Source: Labilithrix sp. (GTDB lineage Bacteria; Myxococcota_A; Polyangia; Polyangiales; Polyangiaceae). Taken from it: 53,479 nucleotides of DNA. The position numbers and the translations under genes were made by a program. Below the pieces are notes generated by a model. The model made no database searches and had not been told where the DNA came from. It saw nothing but the letters and a program-made list of their open reading frames with translations. Within the stretch, counting starts at the first letter, position 1, and the number at the start of each line of letters is the position of its first letter. Below are positions 1 to 8,976 of this stretch, piece after piece. The stretch lies in the NCBI GenBank assembly GCA_019637175.1, contig JAHBWD010000060.1, positions 1 through 53,479 of the forward strand. Reading direction: 5' to 3'.

Positions 1-1567
1 GCGCGGGGACGCCGCCGTCGGTGAACTCGCTGCGGAACGTGGCGGGGAGCTGGACGCCGCCGCCGATGCCCGGCGTGAGGTGCAGGCTCGGGAAGTAGTA
101 GTCGAGCGCGAGCGCGCCGAAGAGCTCCGGATCCGTCTTCGCGCTGCCCGGGAGCGTTTCGAAGGGGATGAAGCCCGGCACGTTGCGGACGACGAAGTTC
201 AGCTCGCGGAAAATGCCGGTCGCGCTGAAGCGGAGATAGCCCGCGCGCACGACGCCCTGGACGGCGGCGCCGCGCGCCGACTGCTCGCGCGTCGCGCCGG
301 CGACGTCGAAGTCTTTGAGCTGCTGCTGGAGCCAGTCGATCTCGGCGCTGAGGCTGAAGGCGAACTGGTTCGGGTCGTACTTCTCCGGCTTGAAGAGGAT
401 GAGCGGCTTCTGCGGATCGTTTCGATAGAGGAGGAAGTCGACCGACTGCGGAACGGGCATGCCCTGGTGGAAGACGACGCGCCCCGAACCGCCGTACGTG
501 TAGACGTTCTTGCCGCGCACGTCCTCGAGGTCGAACTTGCCCTGCTGGAAGAAGCCGCCGCCGATGTCGAAGCGCACGTTCTCGAGCGGATCGACGCCCG
601 CGCCCGCGAGGAACCCGTAGTTGGTCTCGCCGACGCGCACCGTCTCGACGTCGTTCTCGCCGCCCGGCGAGAGCACCTGCTCGGGCTGGATGATCGTCGC
701 CGTCTTGAACCCGCCGAAGATGTAGAACTTCTCCGCGTCGTACTGGATCTTGAGGCCGGGCGCGGCGCCCTGGAGGCGCGGGAAGATCGACTGGTTGATC
801 GACGCCGCCGTGCCGCCCCACGACAGATCGTAGAGGTAGCCGAGGCGGAAGCGGTCGGTGTCGAGCGGGAAGAAGACGGCCGAGAGGCCTTCCTTCTCCG
901 TCGGGCCCGTCTGGTAGTGCAGGCGCAAGTACGAGCCCGTGTCGTAGAACGCCGAGTTCAGGTTGCCGGTGTTCGACGCGAGCTGCCCGATGTCGAAGCG
1001 CAAGACGAGCGCGGCTTCGGTCGTGAGCTTGTCGATGAAGCCCGGCAGCTTCTTGTACATCACGAGGTGCGTGAGGTTCTCGCGGCCGGTGAAGCGCGAG
1101 TTCAGGTTGTCGAAGAAGAGCCGGTACTGCGAGCGCTCGCCGACGCTGAACGTCGGCGACAGCGGGATGAGCGTGCCGGTCTTGTTGAGGAAGTCGTCGT
1201 CGCCGAACGTCCACGTGAGGCGCGTATCCATGAAGCCGCGGCCCTCGGAGGCGCCCGGAGGCGGCGTGCCCGCGGCGCGCGCGCCGGCCGTGCCCGACAC
1301 GTCGACGGGAGGCGTCGTCGCCGCCTGCTGATCGCCGGGCGCCGTCGGCGTGCCGGTGTTGCCCGGCGTGCCGGTGTCGGTCGCGGCCGCGCCCGTCGCG
1401 GGTGCGCCGGTAGCCGGCCCCGCGCCTGCGCCGGCGGTCGGCGGAGTCGTCTGCCCAGGAGGCGTCGGCTGCGTCGTCGCGGTGCTGGTAGGCGGAGGCG
1501 TCGGCTGCGCGTACGCCACGCCGGGCAGCGCGAGGAAGACGAAGGACAGGAGAAAGGACGAACGCAT
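1..1567 (-). CDS. Predicted outer-membrane beta-barrel protein, C-terminus cut by window edge
   Basis: An open frame starts at the ATG at 1567 and runs off the left edge, giving at least 522 residues. It opens with a clear signal peptide (MRSSFLLSFVFLALPGVAYA, cleavage expected after AYA). A Pro/Thr/Gly/Ala-rich linker of about 70 residues follows. The rest alternates polar and hydrophobic residues with many aromatic and Gly positions (for example FRLGYLYDLSWGG, VRFDIGGGFFQQGKF), which fits transmembrane beta strands. The gene is the third in a minus-strand run after the 5'-nucleotidase and a lipoprotein, 48 bases after the stop of the latter. A porin-like or structural outer-membrane role is inferred; no family name is recognised. 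Confidence 0.75.
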   Translation of the reverse strand, partial: MRSSFLLSFVFLALPGVAYAQPTPPPTSTATTQPTPPGQTTPPTAGAGAGPATGAPATGAAATDTGTPGNTGTPTAPGDQQAATTPPVDVSGTAGARAAGTPPPGASEGRGFMDTRLTWTFGDDDFLNKTGTLIPLSPTFSVGERSQYRLFFDNLNSRFTGRENLTHLVMYKKLPGFIDKLTTEAALVLRFDIGQLASNTGNLNSAFYDTGSYLRLHYQTGPTEKEGLSAVFFPLDTDRFRLGYLYDLSWGGTAASINQSIFPRLQGAAPGLKIQYDAEKFYIFGGFKTATIIQPEQVLSPGGENDVETVRVGETNYGFLAGAGVDPLENVRFDIGGGFFQQGKFDLEDVRGKNVYTYGGSGRVVFHQGMPVPQSVDFLLYRNDPQKPLILFKPEKYDPNQFAFSLSAEIDWLQQQLKDFDVAGATREQSARGAAVQGVVRAGYLRFSATGIFRELNFVVRNVPGFIPFETLPGSAKTDPELFGALALDYYFPSLHLTPGIGGGVQLPATFRSEFTDGGVPA

Positions 1568-1615
1568 CGAGCAAGCCCTCGGTGCCCACGGCTGGGCGTT
1601 GAGGTTGAGATGGTG

Positions 1616-3184
1616 TTACTGCGGATTGTTCTCGAGGAAGGTACGCGGGAAGACGCACGCGAGGGGCGGCGGGGGCTGCTTGAGATCGGTGCGGGTGTCG
1701 CTGGGGAACGGCGCGCTCGCGAGGTCGATGATGATGTCGTCCTTGCAGCGCGCCTCGATGGTGAACTGCGATCCGCCGGAGAAGTAGTGGAGCGTCCCCG
1801 AGAACGCGCGGATCTCCTTGCCCTTCATCGCGACGGGATCGAACGAGGCCGAGGCCGTCGCGTCGGCTTGGATCGCCTTCGACTGGCCGTTCGAGTCGGT
1901 GACGGTGATGCGGAAGGTGCTGCGCGCCGCGTAGTTCGACCACTCGGTGCACTCGGGATCGTTGCTGCACGCCTGCGCGCAGTCGTTCTCCGGGTTGCCG
2001 GCGACGAACTCGATGCGGCCGTTCTTGTCGAGATCGCAGTTGGTCGCGTCTTCCGTGGGCGCGAAGAGGCCGCCGGCGCCGCGGGGCGCGTCGCCCGGGC
2101 CGAACTTCGGCGTCACCTTCGCGATCGAGCTCCGATCCGGCAGCGTCTGCACCCGCACGAGGTTGCCCGAGAGGCGGAGCAGGTTCGACGTGTCGATGAT
2201 GACGCCGGGCGAGAGCAGCTCGGGCTCGGGCACCATGCAGAGGCGCCTCGACGGGTCCCACTCTTCGAGCGTCCACGTCGGGTACGACATCTGCGTGAAG
2301 CCGAAGAACTCGTTCGCCGTTCCGCCGTACGTCTTGAGGCGATCGCACACGCGCATGCGCGGCGGCGCGTTGAAGTTGAACGCGAAGATGCTGTTGAAGC
2401 CTCCGCGCTTGTCGTCGAGATCGGTCGCGTAGAACCCGTCGGACGAGATGCGCACGACGACGGTGTTGTGCACGAACGGCGGCAGGTTGGGATCATCCCG
2501 GTACCCCGTGTCGAGGAGGATCTGCTCCTTGGGGTAAGGCGTGCGCCCGTTGCCCGAGCAGCCCTTCGCGTCGCACCTCAGGCCGCGCACGTCGGCGATG
2601 CGGGGCAGCTTGAAGAAGATCGGGCGGCTCGCGCCCTCGGCGTAGGAGCCGCCTTCCTCCGCGTCGTCGTTGGCGAAGGCGCAGCCTTCGTCGGCGGGGT
2701 AGTCGACCTTGCCGTCGCCGTCGTCGTCGATCCCGTTGGAGCACGCCGGCGGCGGATCGCGCAGCGGATCGGCGGGGATGTAGCCGAGGTCGTCGGCGAC
2801 GATGAACGTGCGCCCGTAGGCGTTGGCGATCCGCACCTCGACCGTGGCCGACTCGCCGCCGGTGAGCGCGACGTTGCGGCCGTCGGTCCCGGGGCCGACG
2901 AGCGGCTCGACGGCGCCGGGCTTGGAGGAGATGCGCACGAAGCGGTTGAAGCTCGCGTCTTGCGTGCCGTCGGGCAAGAGCGCGCGGATCGTGACGCGGA
3001 AGGGGATCGGCGTGTCGACCGCGAGATCGAGCGGGGCCTCGAGCGAGCCCGCGTTCACGGCGGGATCGATCTCGACGACGAGGCGGTGCGACGCGCGGAC
3101 GCCGCCGAACCCGCTGCTGCACGATCCCGAGAACGTCGCGACGACGACGACCAAGAGCCAGAGGAGCGCGGCTTGGGGCTTCAT
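1616..3184 (-). CDS. Lipoprotein of unknown function with an Asp-rich calcium-like loop
   Basis: The protein has 522 residues. It begins MKPQAALLWLLVVVVATFSGSC, a type II signal with a weak lipobox, so it is probably lipid-anchored. Around residues 148-170 it carries CSNGIDDDGDGKVDYP, an Asp-rich loop common in myxobacterial surface lipoproteins and probably calcium-binding. The remainder looks like beta-rich, possibly Ig-like segments, with a second Cys-rich patch near residue 420 (CNDPECTEW). The start at 3184 overlaps the 5'-nucleotidase stop in an ATGA, which implies translational coupling and decides the start over an in-frame codon 72 bases upstream. The function is unknown; a role with the nucleotidase and the downstream barrel protein is inferred from the operon. 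Confidence 0.8.
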   Translation of the reverse strand: MKPQAALLWLLVVVVATFSGSCSSGFGGVRASHRLVVEIDPAVNAGSLEAPLDLAVDTPIPFRVTIRALLPDGTQDASFNRFVRISSKPGAVEPLVGPGTDGRNVALTGGESATVEVRIANAYGRTFIVADDLGYIPADPLRDPPPACSNGIDDDGDGKVDYPADEGCAFANDDAEEGGSYAEGASRPIFFKLPRIADVRGLRCDAKGCSGNGRTPYPKEQILLDTGYRDDPNLPPFVHNTVVVRISSDGFYATDLDDKRGGFNSIFAFNFNAPPRMRVCDRLKTYGGTANEFFGFTQMSYPTWTLEEWDPSRRLCMVPEPELLSPGVIIDTSNLLRLSGNLVRVQTLPDRSSIAKVTPKFGPGDAPRGAGGLFAPTEDATNCDLDKNGRIEFVAGNPENDCAQACSNDPECTEWSNYAARSTFRITVTDSNGQSKAIQADATASASFDPVAMKGKEIRAFSGTLHYFSGGSQFTIEARCKDDIIIDLASAPFPSDTRTDLKQPPPPLACVFPRTFLENNPQ

Positions 3185-5661
3185 CGGCCGATGAGCTCCA
3201 CGCGGCCGTCGGTGAAGCTCCCGATCGTCGCGTCGATGCACGCGAGGATCTTGCACTCTTCACCCGCGAGCTTGCACGCCGAGATCGGGACCCGGCACGC
3301 CTCCTGATCGGGCGCGCCCTGGCATCGCTGGGCGTGGAAGCGCGCGACCTGATCGCGGCAGTCGGCGCGGACGCAGCGCCCCGCGCCGGCCTCGCACGCG
3401 CCCGTCGACTTGCACGTCACGGGGGCGCCCTCTTCGGCGACCTGGCTCGCGCACGCGCAAACCTGGTTGGGGTCGCCGCAGTCGCCGTCATTCACGCAGA
3501 GCTTGAGGCCGTCGGGCGTCTGGTTCTTCGGATCGAAGCCGCAGGGCCTGCCGGCGCGCAGGTAGTCGATGAGCGCGTCGCGCTGCTGGATCTTCGTGTC
3601 GAGCTGCGTCGTGTTGCGCTGGAGGACGCGGAAGCCCGAGCCGCCGCCGGCGAGGTAGTTGCTCGTCGCGAGCTCGTAGCGGTTCGTCGGCGTGATGAGC
3701 GACTGGCAGAGGCCCTGCGCGCGGCCGCCGCTCCGGTCGCAGATGCCCGGAGGCGCGAGCCCGGCCTCGGGATCGTTGCACTCCTTGCCGATGCACTTCG
3801 CGTCGCAGTCGCAGCGCGTGCCGGTGTTGCCGATGTAGACCTGCTCGGCGCACGAGTTGACCACGCAGACCTTCCGCGCCTGATCGCAGAGGCCGCCTCC
3901 GCGCTCGCGACACTGCTCGTCGTTTTCGCAGCGGACGATGCATCGCTTGGTGGTCTGATCGCACGCGTCGCGCGGCGGCGTCGCCGCCTGACAGAAGGCG
4001 TCGTCGTCGCAGGGGAGGTTCAGGCGGTCGCACCCGGTGCAGTTGAGGCGCACGCGCGCGCCCGCGATCTGGATCTGGGAGGTGCACCCGCGGCCGGCCG
4101 TGCGGCGCGCCGCGAAGTCGAAGAGCTCCTGAACCTCCTTGCCGGAGAGCTGCATCTTCGAGATCGAGTTGTCGAACGGGAAGATGTTGTACATCTGCTC
4201 GATCGTCACCGGGCCGGGGTTCAGATCGGTGCGGATGCCGGTCGAGTTGGTGAGCGAGAAGTCGGTCTGGATGCCGAGCCGGAGCCAGATCGCGTTGCCC
4301 ACGACGTTGCCGAGGGGCGAGTCGCCGCCGGTGGTGGAGAAGCGGCGCGAGCCGTTGGGGCTGTAGCCGACGAGGATGTCGAGGTCGGCCGCGAGGTCGA
4401 GCGCGCGGCGATAGGGCTGGAGCATCTCGACCATGACCGGATCCTCCGGCACGGTGGCGTCGATGGGGAACGCGCGGAACCGGCTCGAGACGACCTCGAA
4501 GCCGTTGACCGGATCGTACTCGCCGCCGACGGGCGCGACGACGGCGGGGTCGTTGCTCACGACGAGATCGAGGCGGCCGACGTACTTCGCGAAGGCGCCC
4601 GAGTGCGCGATGATCACCTTGCGCGGCGTGCACGGGCGCTTGAACGCGTAGGGGTGGAACTCGGGATCGAGCGCGCCCGCGGGGCCCTTGAGCTCGGGCT
4701 CCGGATCGTCGGGCGGCGGCTTGCCGAGATCGATCTCGGCGTCGGGGTTCACGGCCCAGACGAAGCCCGGGTTGTTCGGATCGGCCGAGCAGTCCTGGAT
4801 CTCCTGCGGCGGGTTGATGACGACGTGGTTGTGACCGCCGAGGACGACGTCGATGCCGGTCGTGCCGCGCACCATGCGCTGATCGACGTCGAGGCCGAGG
4901 TGGGTCACCATCGCGACGAGGTCGACGTACGGGCGCAAGAGGTCGACGTAGAACTGCGCCACCTCGACGGTGTTGATCGGCGTGATGCCCAGCCGGTTCG
5001 GCTGATCGAAGATCGACGTGAGGCTCGAGAGGTTCGCCATCCCGATCGCGGCGACCTTGAGGCCGCCGGTGTTGAGCACGACGAACGGGCGCGCGACGGT
5101 GCCGAGGCGCGCGTAGGTCGGCAGATCCTGCGTCGTGACCTCGTAGCGGTAGTTGGCGCTGAGCGGCGCGAAGCTCGCCCATCGCGTGAACTGCGTGGCG
5201 ACGTTCTGCGCGCCGAAGTCGAACTCGTGGTTGCCGACGACGGCGGCGTCGACGCCGAGCTGGCTCATCGCGCGCGTCTCGGGCTCGCCGCGGAAGAAGT
5301 TGAAGACGGGCGCGCCCTGGAAGCAGTCGCCCGAGTCGAGGTGGATGACGCGCCCCGCGCGCGCGCGCTCGCGGTTGAGGATGTAGGCCATCCGAGCGAC
5401 GCCGCCGATGGTGGCGACCGAGTTCAGCTCGCCGAGCCCCAGGGTCGCGTCGACCTGGGTGATGACCTGCTCGTAAGGGAACAGGCGCGAGTGGATGTCG
5501 GACGTGTGGAGGAACGTCACGTTCACCGAGCACGGCTGCCCGGGCGGGCAGGCGCTCGCGGCCGTTTCTCCGGTCGAGCCGCATCCTTGAAGGCTGCCCG
5601 CGGTCAGGCCGAGACCCGACATCGCGAGGATGGCGGCACAAAATCGCGCGTGGAACGCCAT
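3181..5661 (-). CDS. 5'-nucleotidase / UDP-sugar hydrolase family lipoprotein (UshA-like)
   Basis: The 826-residue protein is a lipoprotein (lipobox LQGC, Cys27). The metallophosphatase domain shows its metal motifs in order: TSDIHSR (Asp55, His57), LDSGDCFQG (Asp109, Asp112), GNHEFDFG (Asn144, His145), THLG (His254) and GGHNH (His277, His279). The 5'-nucleotidase C-terminal domain follows, with NSTGIRTDLNPGPVT and IFPFDNSISKMQLSGKEV. Such enzymes release phosphate from extracellular nucleotides or UDP-sugars. It is longer than the usual 550 or so residues: beyond about residue 550 it carries Cys-rich stretches with CDxxxxxC-type pairs, like disulfide-rich modules of secreted myxobacterial proteins. 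First gene of a three-gene minus-strand operon; the hydrolase opposite is divergent, with about 190 bases between. Confidence 0.92.
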   Translation of the reverse strand: MAFHARFCAAILAMSGLGLTAGSLQGCGSTGETAASACPPGQPCSVNVTFLHTSDIHSRLFPYEQVITQVDATLGLGELNSVATIGGVARMAYILNRERARAGRVIHLDSGDCFQGAPVFNFFRGEPETRAMSQLGVDAAVVGNHEFDFGAQNVATQFTRWASFAPLSANYRYEVTTQDLPTYARLGTVARPFVVLNTGGLKVAAIGMANLSSLTSIFDQPNRLGITPINTVEVAQFYVDLLRPYVDLVAMVTHLGLDVDQRMVRGTTGIDVVLGGHNHVVINPPQEIQDCSADPNNPGFVWAVNPDAEIDLGKPPPDDPEPELKGPAGALDPEFHPYAFKRPCTPRKVIIAHSGAFAKYVGRLDLVVSNDPAVVAPVGGEYDPVNGFEVVSSRFRAFPIDATVPEDPVMVEMLQPYRRALDLAADLDILVGYSPNGSRRFSTTGGDSPLGNVVGNAIWLRLGIQTDFSLTNSTGIRTDLNPGPVTIEQMYNIFPFDNSISKMQLSGKEVQELFDFAARRTAGRGCTSQIQIAGARVRLNCTGCDRLNLPCDDDAFCQAATPPRDACDQTTKRCIVRCENDEQCRERGGGLCDQARKVCVVNSCAEQVYIGNTGTRCDCDAKCIGKECNDPEAGLAPPGICDRSGGRAQGLCQSLITPTNRYELATSNYLAGGGSGFRVLQRNTTQLDTKIQQRDALIDYLRAGRPCGFDPKNQTPDGLKLCVNDGDCGDPNQVCACASQVAEEGAPVTCKSTGACEAGAGRCVRADCRDQVARFHAQRCQGAPDQEACRVPISACKLAGEECKILACIDATIGSFTDGRVELIGR

Positions 5662-5851
5662 GATGCCGCGGGCACGCTAACACGACGGGCGCCCGCGTGT
5701 CGCGGTGCGATCTCGCAGAGATGCGCCCGCGCAGCGGAGACCTCGCGGACCGCTCGCCGGCCGCCCGCGCCCGCTCGGCCGGGCCCCGCGGCCGGTCGAG
5801 CACCCGAGGCTTTTTTCGCGGGCTTGCGAGGCTTACCTCCTCCGAGAGGCG

Positions 5852-6943
5852 ATGCGGCTCCTCTTCAAGACGTTCGCGCTCCTCGCCGTGTTGCCCTGGC
5901 TTGCGGTCGTCGTCATCGCGATGACACAGAGCGCGACCTGGTCGACCGTCGCCTACGTCGGTCTGGGGACCGCGCTGCTCGCCGGTCTCGTCACGCTGCC
6001 CGATCCCGCACGAGGCGAGGGGAACGAGCGGAAGAAGGGGAAGAAGACGAGGCGCCCGCGCGGTCTGTCGCGCGGGGCCCTGGTGGCCATCGTCGCCGTG
6101 GCGATCCTCAGGGTCTGCGTCACGGGCGACAGCCGCACGATGCGCCTGATCGACGGCGCGGCGGGCGAGGAGAGCCGCGGGCGCTTCGTCAATCGCGTGC
6201 TCGACGAGGGCGATCTCGCGATCGCGGGCACGCGCGTGCTCGTCGCGAGCGGCGCGCTCCGCGACGACGCCGTCGAGCTGCCGGGCGCGATGCGCTCGGC
6301 GTACGCGGCGATGCGGCGCGAAGAGGGATCGCCGCCTTCGCCGGTCGCGGCGACGCTCCTCGGGCTCGAGCGGCCGGGCGCCTTCGATCTCGTGCTCGTC
6401 GAGCCGGCGGGAGAGGCACCCGCGCATCACGCCGTCGTGTTCCTCCACGGCTTCGCGGGAAACTGGGATCTTCCGTGCTGGCAGATCGCGCGCGCCGTCT
6501 CGTCGGCGGCCGTCGTGACGGCGTGCCCGTCGACTCGCTTCGTCGGCGATTGGGGATCGGCCGACGGCGAGGCGACGCTGCGAAGGACGGTCGACGTGCT
6601 CCGCGCGCGCGGGATCGACGGCATCGTCCTCGCGGGGCTCTCGAACGGAGGCCTCGGCGCTTCCGCGCTCGCGCCGAAGATGAAGGGCGCGTTCGCGGGC
6701 CTCGTCTTGATCTCGGGCGCGGATCCCGGCGCGCCTTCCCCCGGCGTGCCGACGCTCGTCATCCACGGCGAGCACGACTCCATGGTGCACCCCTCGACCT
6801 CGCGGGCGTACGCGAAGAAGCACGGCGCGAAGTACGTCGAGCTCGACGCGGGCCACTTCGCGATGCTCGTCCGCGGGGCCGCGGCCGATCGTGCGATCGG
6901 CGATTTCGTCGCCGCGACCCTCGTTCCCCGCGCGTCGCGCTGA
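5852..6943 (+). CDS. Membrane-anchored alpha/beta hydrolase (serine esterase-like)
   Basis: The protein has 363 residues. Residues 1-95 contain two or three hydrophobic segments (4-24, about 32-50 and 73-92) separated by a basic KKGKKTRRPR loop, so the catalytic domain is tethered to the inner membrane. The hydrolase fold shows the oxyanion-hole motif VVFLHGFAG (about 195-203), a nucleophile elbow GLSNGG with Ser264, an acid at Asp309 in IHGEHDSM and the catalytic His335 in DAGHFAML. The start at 5852 follows a purine-rich GAGAGG; an in-frame start at 5705 would add an Arg-rich, non-coding-looking extension. Substrate unknown. It stands alone between a divergent operon and the next plus-strand operon. 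Confidence 0.85.
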   Translation: MRLLFKTFALLAVLPWLAVVVIAMTQSATWSTVAYVGLGTALLAGLVTLPDPARGEGNERKKGKKTRRPRGLSRGALVAIVAVAILRVCVTGDSRTMRLIDGAAGEESRGRFVNRVLDEGDLAIAGTRVLVASGALRDDAVELPGAMRSAYAAMRREEGSPPSPVAATLLGLERPGAFDLVLVEPAGEAPAHHAVVFLHGFAGNWDLPCWQIARAVSSAAVVTACPSTRFVGDWGSADGEATLRRTVDVLRARGIDGIVLAGLSNGGLGASALAPKMKGAFAGLVLISGADPGAPSPGVPTLVIHGEHDSMVHPSTSRAYAKKHGAKYVELDAGHFAMLVRGAAADRAIGDFVAATLVPRASR

Positions 6944-7037
6944 GAATATTCGTCGCGATTACGATGGGTTGGCTATTCGTGCTGGCGCGGGTGCGTGCCG
7001 TGAGCCATAGCGCTGCGGTCCGGCCATCTGTCTCGTC

Positions 7038-8321
7038 ATGAACCTTCGTTCCTTGGCCAGTCTCCTTCTTCTCGCGGCGGCGTGCGGCGGATCGACGGCC
7101 GTCGATCCCATCGGGCCGGCGAACCCTTCCGGCGGTGATCCCTCGGCGGAGCCGGGCAAGGGCCCGGACACGAGCGCGCCCGTCCTGCCGATCGGGCCGT
7201 ACACCGGCCTCGTCGGCGTCACCGACGTGTCCATCCTCTATCCGCTCCCCACGAGCGGCGGCGCGAAGAGCTTCATCCAGCCGACCGAGGGCGGTCCGCA
7301 CGGCGCGCTCTTCCCGCAGGCGTTCTCCGAGATCGTGATGGGGCCCATCGGATCGCTCGAGAAAACGACGTCCGAGCATCCGTCGACGTACGCCGAGCTG
7401 CGGCTCGTCTCCGTGCGGCTCGATCACTGCGCCGTGCGCGGCGGACCCGGATGCAAGAGCGAGGTCCGCGTCGTCTTCCAGGCGCTCTACGAGAAGGCCG
7501 CGGGGGCGGAGGGCGATCCCTCGTCCGGAACCGCCGCGACCGACGGAGGCGTGCACGTGACGTACGACGTGCCCGAGGCCGAGCTCGTCACGATGATGAA
7601 GGAGATCCTGACGCTCAAGAAGGCGAACGGCGATCTCGCGACGATCGATCTTCGGCCGCACCCGATCCTCGCGGAGCAGGGGCTCGGCGGCGCGTTCGCG
7701 GAGGGGCTCCGCACGATCCTCCTGCATCACCTCGGCGCGGGCCGCATCGCGCGCGTCACGATCTTCGATCACAACTTCAACCCCGACAGTGACGGCTGGC
7801 AGTTCGAGATGTTCGATCGCGCGGGCGACACCCTCGTCGCGAAGAACGTGCCCTTCGTGAGCTCGAGCGGGCAGCTCCTCGCCGGGAGCCACGCGCTGAC
7901 GCCGCTCGCCGACTCGTCGGCGGAGGACTTCAGCGCAGCCTCCACGCCCGATCCGGTGAGGGCGCTCGTCGCCGCGAACCGGCCGGCGAAGGGCACGCCG
8001 GAGTCGGCGGCGCTCTACGTGGCGTGGCAGGCGGCGCTCCGCGTGCAGAACCCCACGCTCCACGACACCGAGACGACCGACTGCGTGAACTGCCACCTCG
8101 CCGAGGGCGCGCGCCGGATCGGCGATCAGGTGTACGCCTTCAAGGAGAGCACGCCGGGCAACGAGTTCCGGCCTGCGCGCGCGACCGCGCGCGCCGATCA
8201 ACGCACGAGCGTCACGAACCTCCACGCGTTCAGCTACCTCCATCGCGCGCCGTCGATCATGCTCCGCACGATGCACGAGTCGATCGTCGTCGCCGACGCG
8301 ATGGAAGCGAGGGTGAAGTAG
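7038..8321 (+). CDS. Lipoprotein with a single c-type heme motif
   Basis: The protein has 427 residues. It starts MNLRSLASLLLLAAACGG, a typical lipoprotein signal (Cys at residue 16). A long middle part has no motif recognised here. One c-heme attachment motif, CVNCH, lies at residues 349-353, followed by a run of charged residues, so a single heme c may be bound near the C-terminus. A methionine ligand could be one of the Met residues in the SIMLRTMHES region, but this is a guess. The stop is only four bases before the sigma-factor gene, so the two are probably cotranscribed. It may be a redox or sensing partner of the sigma/FecR system; that is inference. Confidence 0.8.
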   Translation: MNLRSLASLLLLAAACGGSTAVDPIGPANPSGGDPSAEPGKGPDTSAPVLPIGPYTGLVGVTDVSILYPLPTSGGAKSFIQPTEGGPHGALFPQAFSEIVMGPIGSLEKTTSEHPSTYAELRLVSVRLDHCAVRGGPGCKSEVRVVFQALYEKAAGAEGDPSSGTAATDGGVHVTYDVPEAELVTMMKEILTLKKANGDLATIDLRPHPILAEQGLGGAFAEGLRTILLHHLGAGRIARVTIFDHNFNPDSDGWQFEMFDRAGDTLVAKNVPFVSSSGQLLAGSHALTPLADSSAEDFSAASTPDPVRALVAANRPAKGTPESAALYVAWQAALRVQNPTLHDTETTDCVNCHLAEGARRIGDQVYAFKESTPGNEFRPARATARADQRTSVTNLHAFSYLHRAPSIMLRTMHESIVVADAMEARVK

Positions 8322-8325
8322 GGGC

Positions 8326-8976
8326 GTGAGCGCGATCCCCTTCGCCCCGGCCCTCGAGGTCAGCGAGCGTGTGCCCCTCGGCGAGGGGCGCGAAGGGTGC
8401 GCTGCGCTCATCGCCGACATCGCGGCGAAGAGGCCCGGGGCGGAGAAGGAGCTGGTCGATCGCTTCAAGGGCCACGTGCACCGCCTGCTCACGCGGATGC
8501 TCGGGCCCGGGCCCGACGTGGAGGATCTCCTCCAGGAGGTCCTCTTCCGCGTGTTCTCGCGCCTCCACAAGGTCGTCCCTCCGGATGCGCTGCCCGGCTA
8601 CGTGACGGCCGTCGCCGTGCTCGTCGCGCGCGAGGCGCTGCGGAAGCGAAAGCGCGCGCGCTGGCTCTCGTTCTTCTCGAGCCACGATCTGGCCGATCTC
8701 GCGCCCGCGGGTCACGCGGCTCACATCCCGGAAGACGTGCGCTCGTTCTACAGCGTCCTCGCGAAGCTGCCGGCGCAGTCGCAGCTCTGCGTGACGCTGC
8801 GTCACGTCGAGGGGATGGAGCTCGCGGAGATGGCGAACGCGATGGGCGTGTCGCTGGCGACCACGAAGCGCCACCTCCAGCGCGCCGAGCAGGAGCTGAC
8901 GGCGCTGCTCGGTCGCGACGTCGAGGTCGTGTCGTCGCGAGGCGCGTCGCTGGGGCTGAGGGAGGAGGCGCGATGA
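8326..8976 (+). CDS. ECF-type RNA polymerase sigma factor (copy 1)
   Basis: This 216-residue protein has the two-domain layout of group 4 (ECF) sigma factors. Region 2 is seen as DVEDLLQEVLFRVFSRLH (about residues 65-82), and region 4 as LPAQSQLCVTLRHVEG followed by the helix-turn-helix MANAMGVSLATTKRHLQ. The start is GTG at 8326, four bases after the stop of the heme lipoprotein. The stop overlaps the start of the FecR/TPR gene in an ATGA, the usual arrangement of a sigma factor with its membrane regulator. An Ala/Arg-rich tail of about 20 residues follows region 4. Target promoters cannot be named; no close copy of the element at 44088/46933 was seen upstream. Confidence 0.88.
   Translation: MSAIPFAPALEVSERVPLGEGREGCAALIADIAAKRPGAEKELVDRFKGHVHRLLTRMLGPGPDVEDLLQEVLFRVFSRLHKVVPPDALPGYVTAVAVLVAREALRKRKRARWLSFFSSHDLADLAPAGHAAHIPEDVRSFYSVLAKLPAQSQLCVTLRHVEGMELAEMANAMGVSLATTKRHLQRAEQELTALLGRDVEVVSSRGASLGLREEAR

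Noticed and set aside
80..7041. Very long plus-strand open frames opposite the 5'-nucleotidase operon (80-3307 and 3334-7041)
   Set aside because: They are Arg/Glu/Val/Ala-rich mirror images of the minus-strand genes, caused by high GC at third positions, and show no family motif.
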